Made by a program: the position numbers and the translations under genes. From positions 64,246,501-64,310,500 of the forward strand of contig CM059585.1 in assembly GCA_030407085.1 (NCBI GenBank): DNA of 64,000 nucleotides, given 5' to 3'. Position 1 is the stretch's first letter. Each line of letters opens with the position of its first letter. This document shows positions 43,872 through 54,496 of the stretch, one piece after another. The DNA is from Trichopria drosophilae. Lineage: Eukaryota; Arthropoda; Insecta; Hymenoptera; Diapriidae. The notes beneath the pieces are model-generated. The model made no database searches. It was not told the DNA's origin and saw only the letters and a program-made list of their open reading frames with translations.

Positions 43872-44675
43872 GAATACTTTGGAGCCCTTCGGTCGATAAG
43901 TTTCATTTTAAAATGGATCTTCCTGAGTATGAATCAAAGTATACGAAGCGCACTTTATTGTCTTGTATATCCCGTTTGTTTGACCCACTAGGGGATATCC
44001 CCCGTAATAGTTTCGGCCAAAATTCTCATTCAGCAGCTTTGGCTGACGGGACTTGGATGGGACGATGCCCTTCCTCCCGAGATTGTACAAGCATGGCAGT
44101 GTTTTATCGAGGATATGCGCAATTTGCATAAAATATCTATTCCTAGGTGGATACCCATGTGCCCAGAATAATCGTGTATCCTCCATGGTTTTTCAGACGC
44201 ATCAGAAAATGCCTACGCTTGCGTCGTTTATTTAGTTTACCCCTCTCTCGGAAAACCTCCTTTCTGCTCACAAGTAAGACTAAGGTTGCACTATTGAAAC
44301 AGCAGTCAATTCCACGTCACGAATTAATGGCTGCCATATCAATGGTCGACCTTCTAAAATGGTGTCTGAACACTCTGCAGATTGAAAATATACCTATTGT
44401 CGAGTGGACTGACGCCTCAATTGTTTTGCATTGGATACGAAAACAGCCAAAATTGCTTAAAACCTTCGTAGGCAATAGGGTCGCACGAATCCAATCAGGA
44501 CTGACGGTGGTCGAGTGGCATTATGTACCATCTCCCGAAAACCCGGCCGACTTAGCATCGCGAGGCGCGACTTGTGACAAGTTTAGTGAAAATTCTTTGA
44601 GGTGGTCGGGACCATCATGGCTCGTTGAGCCAAGAAGTAAGTGGCCCTTTCCCCACCGACCTTGTCCTCTGATGT
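43872..44675 (+). pseudogene. BEL/Pao connection and RNase H-like region
   Basis: Fragments in alternate frames give TLLSCISRLFDPLG, SWDDALPPE-like remains, and a long frame with KTKVALLKQQSIPRHELMAA, PIVEWTDASIVLHWIRKQP (catalytic-like Asp) and VEWHYVPSPENPADLASRGA. These are characteristic of BEL/Pao RNase H and its junction to integrase. At least three frame changes occur between 43870 and 44270. Confidence 0.85.
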
Positions 44676-45600
44676 AGACCTCGAGGAGAAATCTAGAACT
44701 GCCTTGATGACAATAGCTACTACGCCCATATGGGACTTGGTTATACGTTACTCCTCATGGTTAAAGCTCATTCGCGTTACGAGTAACATTTTAAAATTTA
44801 TATGTCTCACCAGAAAGGAGAGCGAAAATTCTGACCTTAAAAATAGGCAACGTGCTGTACGATTCTGGCTGAGCCAAATTCAAGTAAATTGTTTCTCGGA
44901 AGATATTGCTCACTTGAAGAAAGGCAAACCTTTGCGCAAATCCAGCCTTTTACGATCGCTTGATCCTTATGTTGATGATGGGGGTTTAGTGCGGGTTGGC
45001 GGGCGGCTTCAGGATACTATTGTTGCTAAATAGTATGCTCATCCTGTAATTCTAGGGAGACATTGCTTAACCAAACTAATATTGCGAACTATAAAGATGC
45101 ACATGAGCGAACCTTGCATGGCAGTATGTCGTTAATGCATCGCGTAATTCGCGAAAAGTACTGGGTCGTACGTGCGCATGTATTAAACCGTTCCCTAATG
45201 CACAAATGTGTCGTATGCACCCGTCAAAGAGCGAGTCTTGGTGTTCAAAAAATGGCACCCTTGCCAGACTTTCGCGTAAACATATCTCGCCCATTCGCGC
45301 ATACGGGCATAGTATTATGCGGGTCCCTATGCATTAACTTCCTTCACATCTCGAGGTCAACGCACCAGAAAATGTTATTTGGCTCTATTTGTCTGTATGG
45401 CAACTCGAGCCGTTCATTTGGAAATTGTTGATGACTACACGTCAAGCGCGTTCTTGTCTGCATTTGATCGTTTTCGTTTCCGACGTGGGACTCCGTCCGA
45501 TATTCTTAGCGACAATGGCAAAAACTTTCACGGTGCAAGCCGTGAACTTGCCCGTCGTTTTCATCAGACATTGCAAAACGTCGAACTCAAACCCTGAGCA
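44641..45600 (+). pseudogene. BEL/Pao integrase
   Basis: The N-terminal part (44641-45033) includes LKKGKPLRKSSLLRSLDPYV and GGLVRVGGRLQD, ending at a stop. The zinc-binding half (about 45063-45300) is frame-shifted. The core resumes at 45379 with ALFVCMATRAVHLEIVDDYT, SAFDRFRFRRGTPSDILSDN (second Asp) and NGKNFHGASRELA. The first Asp region and the final Glu region are lost. Not functional. Confidence 0.85.
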
Positions 45601-45794
45601 TCCTGGAATTTCTAACCTTAATTTGTAAGATCGAAGGTTGCCTAAATTCGAGACCAATTTGTAGCGCTTCATCCGATGACGACGACTTACAATTTCTTAC
45701 ACCGGGACATTTTCTCATCGGGTCCTCAATTCTTGCCTCTCCGGAACCATCGAAATCCGCCGTTGGTCAAACCTCGTTATCGCGTTGGCGGTTA

Positions 45795-46079
45795 GTGCAG
45801 CAAATGCATGAACGGTTTTGGCAATTATGGCAATCAGATTACCTCCATACTCTTCAGAAACGCCACAAGTGGCATGACAGTCATCATGATTTCCAACCTG
45901 GATATATAGTTCTAATCGAAGAACCCAATTACCCTCCTACTTGGTCGTCTATGGGTCGTGTAACGAAAGTGTGGTTTGGTCGTGATGCCCGAGTCCGTAC
46001 CTGCGAAGTACGTACGTCAAAGGGGAAGATCATGCGAGGAATCCATAAATTAGCCTTGCTACCGGTGGATTCGCGTTAA
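45795..46079 (+). pseudogene. BEL/Pao C-terminal DUF5641-like domain
   Basis: A 94-aa frame: HERFWQLWQSDYLHTLQKRH, DFQPGYIVLIEEPNYPPTWS, MGRVTKVWFGRDARVRTCEV and GIHKLALLPVDSR. This is the chromodomain-like end found after integrase in BEL/Pao polyproteins. The stop at 46077 marks the natural end of pol. Confidence 0.88.
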
Positions 46080-46080
46080 A

Positions 46081-47540
46081 AGATGTTAAGCAATTATACT
46101 ATTAGGTTAAGTTAATTAGTCTGTAAGTCACATTATTATGATCATCGATATGTGAGAAATCAACGCGAGCGTGATGTTCCTGGCGTTTGAATTTCGCGCG
46201 TCTCTAGACGGAATATGCGCGAGACATAGTCTATGTACACGCTCTACGCGCAATTTGCGATCGGTTTCGCGATTTCCCCTCTCAGGAGAAGTCAGTCTGA
46301 AAAGAGTATTGGCAGCGAATGCACGACGAACGGTCGTCTTCCTCGCGATTCGCCATTTTTCTCAGGCGTAGGATTAAAAATTGTACCACGATACAAGCGA
46401 ACGGTTTTCTTCATCCATACGCGCGTATGCAGTTCGCAACGGTCACGGTACTTTGCGAAAGTTATCTATACGGAAATTAAAAAAGGTTTCACGTACTCTT
46501 GGATTCTCACTTCACCCATCTTTTTTCCTGAATGTCCTCAACAGACCAGCCTGTCCCCAGTGTAGTCTCGCGAAATTTTGGAGCTAGTCTTTCTCTTTGA
46601 GACGAACACTTATGATTTGTTATTTCAAATCCATTTTTAACTAATGGAATGCGATATAAATATGGCGATATAATTGCTTGCATACATATGTTTTCAAATA
46701 CCATGTGGAATGTTCTCGTTTTTTTTTGCCCAGATAACTGTATAGAAACTGATCGATTGTTATTTAATACGAGTCCACGGAGCAGTGTCCATCATCTCAT
46801 GAAAAATCATTGCAGTAAGTTTATATTACTAACCTTCGTGGGTGGAAAGTAGATAAATAAATATTTTAATGCAGGACGAGACATGCGACAAGATCTCCTT
46901 ATTTTTCGATTGATTGCTCATTGTCTAGGAATGGAAATTAAAAATGAGATATACGCGGAAATGATATTTTTTGTTTAAATTGTCTATGTAAATATTTATA
47001 TTTTTAGACCTGTTTTACAATTCTCATTTAGAACAAAATTGCTAAATAAGAAACGAACTGTGGGTCACTAGTTTATTTAGTATTAATTATGAATATTTAA
47101 AGATAAGATTTGCTAACGAATTAGCAGTTATTTAAATATTTACTTGTATTTAATAATCGATGACCAATATGTCACTTTACATTCTTAGTTTTTAATTAAT
47201 TCAAATTCATGGTGTGTATGGGCTGCTTTTCTGATATGCGCATGGAGGAATTTATGACAAATAAAAACGATTTCATTTTACCTACTGACGCTTTTAAGAA
47301 AATCGAGTAATAAAACTGAGGTGGGTTTTTTACTTCAATGACCTTTGGCACCTGAAACATGGAAATTTGAAAAAATGGCGTAATTTATCATCGTCGAGTA
47401 GGTTAATAACAATCGAATCTTCTTGAAAATTAAGACGCCGTAGAAGGGTAACTATGAACATGTCTATGTACATATTAATCATTCATTTCGGAGGATATAC
47501 TAAGTACTCCACGAAACGAACGAAATAATAGAGGGTAACC
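46081..47540. other. AT-rich interval downstream of BEL/Pao pol
   Basis: No gene. If the BEL element has a 3' LTR it would begin shortly after 46080, but without a second copy its limits cannot be set. Small open frames at 46171-46587 have no recognisable product. Confidence 0.45.
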
Positions 47541-47559
47541 CGGTACAAATTGCAACAAG

Positions 47560-47774
47560 AACGATTTATTCATGATAATTACTAAAAACAATGAGTTAAA
47601 AAATATCTCCAAAATCGCCGAACATCGGAGTGGGGCAAAGCTGTTTTTTTTTAAATATGCCTGATTTTACTTAAAAATGGATGTAACTTTTTAATGATAC
47701 GAGTTACATTAATTAAAATTAAAACGAGCCTAATTGTTCTTTTTTTTGTAAGTATATATATATATATATTGCGA

Positions 47775-47812
<38 letters not shown>

Positions 47813-47965
47813 TTACAAAAAAAAGAACAGTTAGGCTCGTTTTGTCCAACATTGTAATAAGTTGCAACTTTCCAAACCATTATCTCAAAAGTAGCGACAT
47901 ATAGGGAAAATATTGTTCTTACCTTTTTATAGATTTTTTCATTTCCTATATATATATATAACTGT
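47560..47965 (+). repeat. Hairpin-like dispersed repeat with (TA)n centre
   Basis: Arms with AACGAGCCTAATTGTTCTTT (left, about 47722) and GAACAGTTAGGCTCGTTTT (right, about 47824) are inverted around TA repeats. The left arm outward (47560-47700) is the reverse complement of 62670-62810, and the right arm outward (47800-47960) matches 62550-62640 directly. This is a fold-back derivative of a repeat family whose linear copy is at 62.5-62.8 kb. Confidence 0.75.
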
Positions 47966-48060
47966 GCGAAACGCATAGTTCAGGGTCGGTCCTTGTATTA
48001 TACGCTTTTTATGACATATATACTTTTTGGAAATGTGTGTATTATTTTTAAATGTGACTA

Positions 48061-48448
48061 ACTCGGCTATGTGACCCTCCTCCCCCCCCCCCTAAAAACT
48101 ATCCTAACCTACCCCCTCAGAACCTCGCCTACGCTCGGCTATGCCTTAATTTTGGCTATAGGTGCTGGAACTATCAATCGTAAACTTGTCCTGGAACTAT
48201 CGTGAAAATCAGTGTGTTCATGTATTTTGGTCCTGGAAGTATACGTTTCACATAAATGTATTGTGGTAGGCGACTCTAAATAAATAGACACGTGCTTACA
48301 CAAAAATATTTAATGTCGATAATTTTTTGAATCGACTCTTCTGTTCTCTTTTTATTTTTTATTTATTTCTATAATTTCTTTGGAATTATCACAGTATCAA
48401 ATTACAATATTAGTCGTTCCAAATTTCATATCAAATATCGTGCTATCA
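48061..48448. other. Unassigned interval
   Basis: Non-coding, with a C-run near 48080-48094. Nothing recognised. Confidence 0.4.
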
Positions 48449-50032
48449 CACTGGAAGCCCAGTGGCGCTATTTTCGTATGGGCTCTATCGGGCATAAAAC
48501 GTACGAAGTCGGTAACACGTTATGCGTAGCACGCGCCCTACCGGAATTGCCGTAGGTTGTACAGGTTTTCGTATCGTGAATGTCCGCACGAAAAATGCTT
48601 GTTCTAATCCCATGCCGGAATTGTATAGGTAGCCCGATAGTAAACAATCCCCACTCTGTCGTCCGAAATTCGTTCCAGTGGCCATCCACGAGACGTAACA
48701 GCTGACCAATGAAGTGACGTACGAGTTTCTATGGTAAAGTAAGTGTTCATATTTACTGTTCAATATTAATAATACCGATTTAACCAATAATTGTAATATT
48801 ATGTAATTTCGTGAAATGAGTACGGTACACTGTAAAGAATCCGTAATGAAACAACCAAACATATACCGGTAATTTTACAGCTCATAGTAATTTCCCTACG
48901 CTCAATGCAGTAAATTTGCAATGAGTTTGTAAAATTACCGTTATATGTTTGGTTCTTTCATTACTGATTGATTATAGTGTAGAAAATTCGTGTTTAACCT
49001 AACATTTTTTATTAGCGAAGTGTTACTTACAGACTAGAATTGTTTTTAAATAATACACTTTGTATATTCATTTTTTAAGTAATGGTCTAAATTTGTATTA
49101 GTATATAACCCTTATTTTACATTAGGAATGTATTTATGAAACACAAATATATGACATGTATCTTTTGAAAAAAAGTGTAGATTCTTATTAAGTGTTATTA
49201 CCTATATATCGTATATATAGTGTACTTATATATCTTACTCTCTGAATCCGAATTAGTCAAATTTAACTAAGAAATAATTTAATTTTCACATCACAAAACA
49301 TCGGTTTATAAAATCTGTTAAATTGTTTTGTTATCACACGTATTGACATTTTTTAAACCAAATTGGACCAAATTGATTATAAAAATCAATCTAATTTGAT
49401 ATAGAAAATCAATTGTAAAATATGTAATATTACTTACACTAAATGTTCGGTCTTGAAAAGCTCAACCCGGTACAGGAGAAACTATACGGAAAGAAATAGT
49501 TTGGCTACGCACAAACCACATTTGTGCTCAGTACAGACCTCGAATTTTGTTGTAACCACAAACCTCGTTTTGTGTTCAGCCCAAACTCGGATTTTTTACA
49601 GTGTACCGTAGTAATTTCACGAATATACATAATATTACAATTATTGGTTAAATCGGTATTATTAATATTGAATAGTAAATATGAACACTTACTTTACTAC
49701 ACAAACTCGTACGTCACTTCATTGGTCAGATGTCACGCCTCAGTTATAGAAATACCAAGTAACACTAAATCGTTCCAAACAACAGCGAAAATGGGATGGC
49801 CACTGAAACGAATTTCGGACGACAGAGTGGGGATTGTTTACTATCGGGCTACCTATACGATTCCGGCATGGGATTAAAACAAGCATTTTTCGTGCGGACA
49901 TTCCCGATACGAAAACCTGTGCTACTTACGGCGATTCCGGTAGGGCGCGTGCTACACATAACGTGTTACCGACTCCGTACGTTTTATGCCCGATAGAGCC
50001 CATACGAAAATAGCGCCACTGGGCTTTCAGTG
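48449..50032. mobile_element. Non-autonomous DNA transposon with ~400-bp terminal inverted repeats
   Basis: The left end begins CACTGGAAGCCCAGTGGCGC and the right end is its inverted match (CACTGAAAGCCCAGTGGCGC). Inverted similarity extends over 48449-48843 and about 49593-50032, including TCGGGCATAAAACGTACG and ATTATTAATA stretches. The interior (48968-49590) is AT-rich with no transposase. The CACTG start resembles CACTA/Chapaev-type ends. Target duplication is ambiguous; CA abuts both ends. Confidence 0.82.
48843..48967. repeat. ~120-bp hairpin nested beside the left inverted repeat
   Basis: GTAATGAAACAACCAAACAT near 48846 is inverted as ATGTTTGGTTCTTTCATTAC near 48946, with the inner ACCGGTAATTTTACA / TGTAAAATTACCG also paired. 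It looks like a small MITE inserted into the larger element. Confidence 0.8.
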
Positions 50033-50039
50033 CAGGTAA

Positions 50040-51029
50040 CTACTCGTACTGAGGATTTCAATACAACAAAAAAGCAAACCTTAATTCTATACTATGTGGC
50101 CACGCTACTCTCGATCCTGACCAACTACCGCTGTACCCCACGTTTAACAAAAATCGCGAATTTTCTTGACGTCTGGTCCTCGCACAACACGGAAAAACAA
50201 AATTTTGTTTTAATTCGGAGCAACGATTCTCCATGCCCAATGTCCATTTGCGACCACATTGACTTCGAAATTCCCTTTTTTTGCAACGACCTTTCGGTGA
50301 CGGAACACGAGAAGGAGTTTAAAGTTCACGAAGCAAATCAAAATTAAGCAGATAGGCTCGTAGAGTAAATCCGGCGAATTCTTGAATGACTTCTGGGAGG
50401 AATTCTGGAACGAATTCCGGACGAAAGAGCCTGTATCTGGGACGTGAAATTAAGTGCCCTCAGCACGAATTGTCCGAAGCACCTCGTAATCGCTTCTCAA
50501 AACTGAGTCCAATGTCGGGATCCGGAAAAAACCCGATGGAATCTTGTCCGGAGCACCGACGATGATAGCTCGATGATGCCAGAGCTCGACCTCTTTGCCT
50601 CGACGCCGACAACCAAGTGCACCTGGCCAACTCTGCACCGCGTGCCTCGACGGAAACACAAAATTTTGCACTTTTTCCACTTTTTCCGCGGTCGCGTTGT
50701 CCTGCTCATTTCCGCACTGAGAAACTCACATTTTCGCTGCAAATACTACGCGACACAACTGCACTACCGCGCAGGCAAGGAATAGGCGAGAAATTCAAAT
50801 TGACAAAATTCGATAGTTAACCAGCGACCGAACCCTACAATATATATATTATAATTTAATTTTAATTATATTATAATATAATTTTCGACATATTTTTGAC
50901 CCTAAAAATGCTAATTCTCACAATATCCCCTTTTTACGTCATATATAGAGGGTTTCTATACCTGTGCGACGCACCAATTATTGTAAGTACCGACTCTGTC
51001 CCGGCTTTCTCTTGTTTCTCAGGCTATAA
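50040..51029. other. Unassigned interval
   Basis: Open frames on both strands (50030-50347 plus; 50450-50742 minus) lack recognisable motifs. A word-level match to 62455-62530 (inverted) lies at 50875-50940. Confidence 0.4.
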
Positions 51030-51227
51030 ATACTTTTTTATTCTATATTAATAGAGTTTTATTTATCCGGAACCATACCTTTCTCCTATTTGAGTTTTCT
51101 TCTCCTTTAATTGTTACCTAACGAACTCTCTTTCAAAGTGTTCAACTCTTGTTTTTCTGGGCGGTGTCTTTGTTGTCGATTGGCACGTTTGTAACTGTCG
51201 GCACGAGTTACACTTAACCATCCTATA
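51030..51227 (+). repeat. Dispersed repeat interrupted by the mariner element, left part
   Basis: Matches 61390-61592 on the same strand, including TTGAGTTTTCTTCTCCTTTA and GTGTTCAACTC. It ends at TA (51226-51227), where the mariner element begins. The repeat continues at 53322-53372. Confidence 0.88.
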
Positions 51228-51825
51228 CAGGGTGGCCGATTTATCTGAAGACATAGAAATATCTCGAGAACTATGCACAGAATCAAAAAAGATGTGGGAT
51301 GAAAGTTGTTCGATACGAAGGGGGGCATCCAGTGATAATGAAATTGGCCCCCTCCCCCACCCCGTGGGGGTTGGGTGGGGGAAAAACAATAAAACTTAAA
51401 TAGGAACCCCCATTTTTTATTGCAGATTTGGATTCTCCTGAAAAAAGTACACCAATTTGACCTAGGAGCTATTGCATTTTGGTTCACAGATGGCGCTGTA
51501 ATCGATAAAAATCCAAACTTATCTGAAGGCATTGAAATATCTCGAGAACTATGCACAGAATCAAAAAAGGTGTCCGACACGAAGGGGGGGGGGGCATCCA
51601 GTGATAATGAAATCAACCCCCTCCCACAGGGGCGGGGGGACAATAAAGCTTAAATAGGGACCCCCCATTTTTTATTGTAGATTTGGATTCCTCGGAAAAA
51701 AGTGCACCAATTTGATCGACGAGCTTTTGTGTTTTGGTTTGATGATAAAAATGAAAATGTGTAAAATATCGTTACAAATTAAGAATGTCACAAGAATTCG
51801 TTTCAGATCAAAGAAAGTAAAATGG

Positions 51826-52153
51826 TTGCCCAGCACATTTTTCAAGAGTAGCAAGGGAAGTGCTAGACCGGGATTCCAATGGTCGGTGGATTGGTAGAGG
51901 TGGTCCCATTAATTGGCCGGCGAGGTCACCTGATTTAACATCCTATACTTCGGATTTCTTCCTATGGGGTTACCTAAAAGGTAAGGTTTATGAACAAGTA
52001 CCAACGTCTCGTGAAAACATGGTGGAACGCATTAGAACTGCTTGCGCAGAAATTTCTGCAGATATGATACTATCCTGTATAAAGTCATTTGAAGAAAGAA
52101 TAAATAAATGCATTGAACTGGAAGGTCAACATTTCGAACACTTACTCAAGTAA
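51826..52153 (+). pseudogene. Mariner-type transposase, C-terminal part
   Basis: In the frame open at 51860-52153: GRWIGRGGPINWPARSPDLT, SDFFLWGYLKGKVYEQVPTS, TSRENMVERIRTACAEISAD and FEERINKCIELEGQHFEHLL. The WPARSPDLT...DFFLWG stretch holds the last acidic residue of the catalytic triad; the surrounding spacing is altered by a short insertion (SYTS). The N-terminal helix-turn-helix domains and the first two catalytic aspartates are missing, so it cannot transpose itself. Confidence 0.85.
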
Positions 52154-52356
52154 GTGAACAGTGAGAGGCAAAGGGACTCACGTAAAACAAGCACCCCAAA
52201 GGGAACAGAAAAATACTACGTCCACGTCGTTGTTCCTGGGTAACGCTTAATGTATTTTTTCCCGGCTTTGTTAGAATCACCGTATTCCATATCCGCTACG
52301 CGGGGCGAAAGTTGTCAATTCCGTCTGAGGGCCCATGTGCATGCGCACTTCGTTCT

Positions 52357-52397
52357 CATTACTCCCGCGGGACAAAAAGTGCTGCCCGCGGGAGTAA
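52357..52397. repeat. Short perfect hairpin inside the mariner element
   Basis: ATTACTCCCGCGGG (52357-52370) is followed after 13 bases by CCCGCGGGAGTAAT (52384-52397), an exact 14-bp inverted repeat in a GC-rich island that continues to about 52510. Confidence 0.95.
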
Positions 52398-53321
52398 TGG
52401 ATGCGGCCAGGAAAAAACTAGCGTATGCTTCACGAGAGGAATGCGCGCGCACCTCGTGAGAGGGTTGCCCTCGCTTCGCTCGCGCAGCAAACCTTCCACT
52501 CGGGGATCACGCTCTTTCCTCCTTTAAAGCATAATATACTATTTTTGGCACAAAACCAAATCCATCATTATTTTTCAGATAATTTCCATTGTAGCGGCTA
52601 GAAAACACATTCCAAGAATAATATAAAATCAAAGAAAAACGAACATTTCGTAGTGATGGCATTGAATAGTATTTTTAAAATAAAATACGTCTACTATTAT
52701 TTATCAGATGTGATGTGAATTCTGGAGACATCGAATTTTAGGGATTTTTTACTTTCGCTTTTTGTCGACTACAGCGTAACCTGTGAACCACAATGTAATA
52801 GCTCTTAGGTCAAGTTGGTGTACTTTCTTCCAGAGAATCCAAATTTGCAATAAAAAATGGGGGTTCCTATTTAAGTTTTATTGTTTTTCTCCCACCTCAC
52901 CCCCATTAGGTGCGGGAGAGGGTCAATTTCATTATTACAGGATGCCCCCCTTCGTGTCGAACAACTTTCATCACACATCTTTTTTCATCCTGTGCATAGT
53001 TCTCGAGGTATTTCAATGTCTCCAGATAAATTTGGATTTTTATCGATTACAGCGCCACCTGTGAACCAAAATGCAATAGCTCCTGGTCAAATTGGTGTAC
53101 TTTTTCCCGGAGAATCCCAATTTGCAATAAAAAATGGGGGTTCCTATTTAAGTTTTATTGTTTTTCTCCCAGCCCACCCCCATTAGGTGGGGGAGAGGGT
53201 CAATTTCATTATTACTGGATGCCCCCCTTCGTGTCGAACAACTATCATCCCACACCTTTTTTGATTCTGTGCATAGTTCTCGAGATATTTCTATGTCTTC
53301 AGATAAATCGGCCACTCTGTA

Positions 53322-53372
53322 TATACTACCCAATATCAATTTATTAATTAACAATAAAACAGCTACAAAATG
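53322..53372 (+). repeat. Dispersed repeat interrupted by the mariner element, right part
   Basis: ATATCAATTTATTAATTAAC and AATAAAACAG match the sequence that follows the equivalent of 51227 in the uninterrupted copy (61592-61640). Confidence 0.85.
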
Positions 53373-54155
53373 GCGCCTGAACAAAACTGACCCGGTTGGT
53401 CAATATGTGAAATTATATAAGTTAAAAATAAGAATTACTATTGTGAAATAATATGACTGGCATAAATGTTGAGTTAGTTACATTGTCTGTGTAATCCGTG
53501 AAAAACAGTTACTGAGTCCCGGACGATTCTATTTATAACAGTAATAAGTAAGATAAGACGACTAGTGAAATAGAATCGAAAAATAATAAGTAAAGTCGAC
53601 TGCGTTACTTTAAATATTAATTAAACTCAACTAATAATATAACAAATCGACTATCTTATGGTAAATATTAAATAGAGTCGACGCATATATGTAGATAGTC
53701 GACTAAAAACTGAAAAGTGACTTTATTTTGGTGTTTTTGGCTTAACGATCAATAAAAGTTCAATTACTTTGTAACATTAATAGTTAAAAGAACAAATTAA
53801 TGAGAAAAAGATTATAAAAGTAAAAATTGTGAATAATTAGAATAATGGAAAAAATTTAGTTGTTTCAGTCAACGTATAACTTTTGAAAGTTCATCTTAGT
53901 AATAGAAATAAACTAACAAGTAAACAATAACAAGTAAGAACCTTTTGAATTTAATAATAGATATTTAAATAATAAGTAGAAATAATGTATATTAAAATAT
54001 TGTATATTGTTCTCATATAATAACCTAAAGTTTGAATTTTGAAAAATAATAGTCAATTATTGGTAAATACAATAGACACTAAATTTATACATTTTTTTTT
54101 ACTATTAATTACTATTAAAATATTGAAATAAATAAAATACGTTTTAAAATTGTAT
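53373..54155. other. AT-rich interval with recurring GTCGAC words
   Basis: Non-coding. GTCGACT-like words recur at 53596, 53678, 53697 in a spaced manner. No product or clear repeat unit. Confidence 0.4.
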
Positions 54156-54157
54156 AG

Positions 54158-54238
<81 letters not shown>
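54156..54238 (+). repeat. (TA)n microsatellite
   Basis: Uninterrupted TA run of about 80 bp, target of the MITE at 54239. Confidence 0.98.
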
Positions 54239-54242
<4 letters not shown>

Positions 54243-54496
54243 ACGCTTTCTGAAGAAAGGGACCTAAGCGTCCGAACTATAATTGTGCAGGAGAGGGAAA
54301 AGATATGCTACCAACGGCTCAATTTTCAATATTTTGAGCTGAAATTTTCAGCATATCTTCCTAACTTGATTTAGTAGTGTACAGAAAGAGAGTAAGAGAA
54401 TATCGGAAACACTGCGCCGCAGTCTTGCCTCTTCTTTTCCCTCTCCTCATAATTGCCGTTCGGACGCTTAGGTCCCTTTCTTCAGAACGCGTCACA
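54239..54496. mobile_element. 258-bp MITE with ~65-bp inverted repeats and TA duplication
   Basis: TGTGACGC(T/G)TTCTGAAGAA begins both ends, and GGGACCTAAGCGTCCGAAC is shared inverted, continuing to GAGAGGGAAAAGA. TA flanks both sides. There is no coding capacity. The ends and the TA target fit Tc1/mariner-derived MITEs. Confidence 0.88.

Larger units (their letters stand above)
42560..46080 (+). mobile_element. BEL/Pao LTR retrotransposon, pol region
   Basis: A second BEL/Pao copy, better preserved than that at 10.7-14.6 kb and on the opposite strand. It covers the protease end, linker, RT, RNase H-like, integrase and C-terminal DUF5641-like domain in order over 3.5 kb, with stops and frameshifts. 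Gag is not seen and LTRs are not delimited; the sequence after 46080 may contain the 3' LTR. Confidence 0.88.
51228..53319 (+). mobile_element. Mariner-type DNA transposon with long, internally duplicated inverted ends
   Basis: The ends CAGGGTGGCCGATTTATCTG (left) and CAGAGTGGCCGATTTATCTG (right, inverted) are flanked by TA on both sides. The inverted ends are about 510 and 585 bp and each consists of two ~279-bp units; TATCTGAAG(A/G)CATTGAAATA-like starts occur at 51240 and 51519, and inverted near 53300 and 53022. The centre keeps the C-terminal third of a mariner-type transposase (51826-52153). Iterated, hundreds-of-bases ends are not usual for mariner. The paralogous empty site at about 61590 confirms the insertion. 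Confidence 0.88.

Noticed and set aside
47719..47976. 85-aa minus-strand frame with Tyr-Ile repeats
   Set aside because: It is a translation of (TA)n within a hairpin repeat.
53596..53705. Recurring GTCGAC words as a restriction-like or regulatory array
   Set aside because: Only three or four copies with irregular spacing in AT-rich DNA; not enough to claim a feature.
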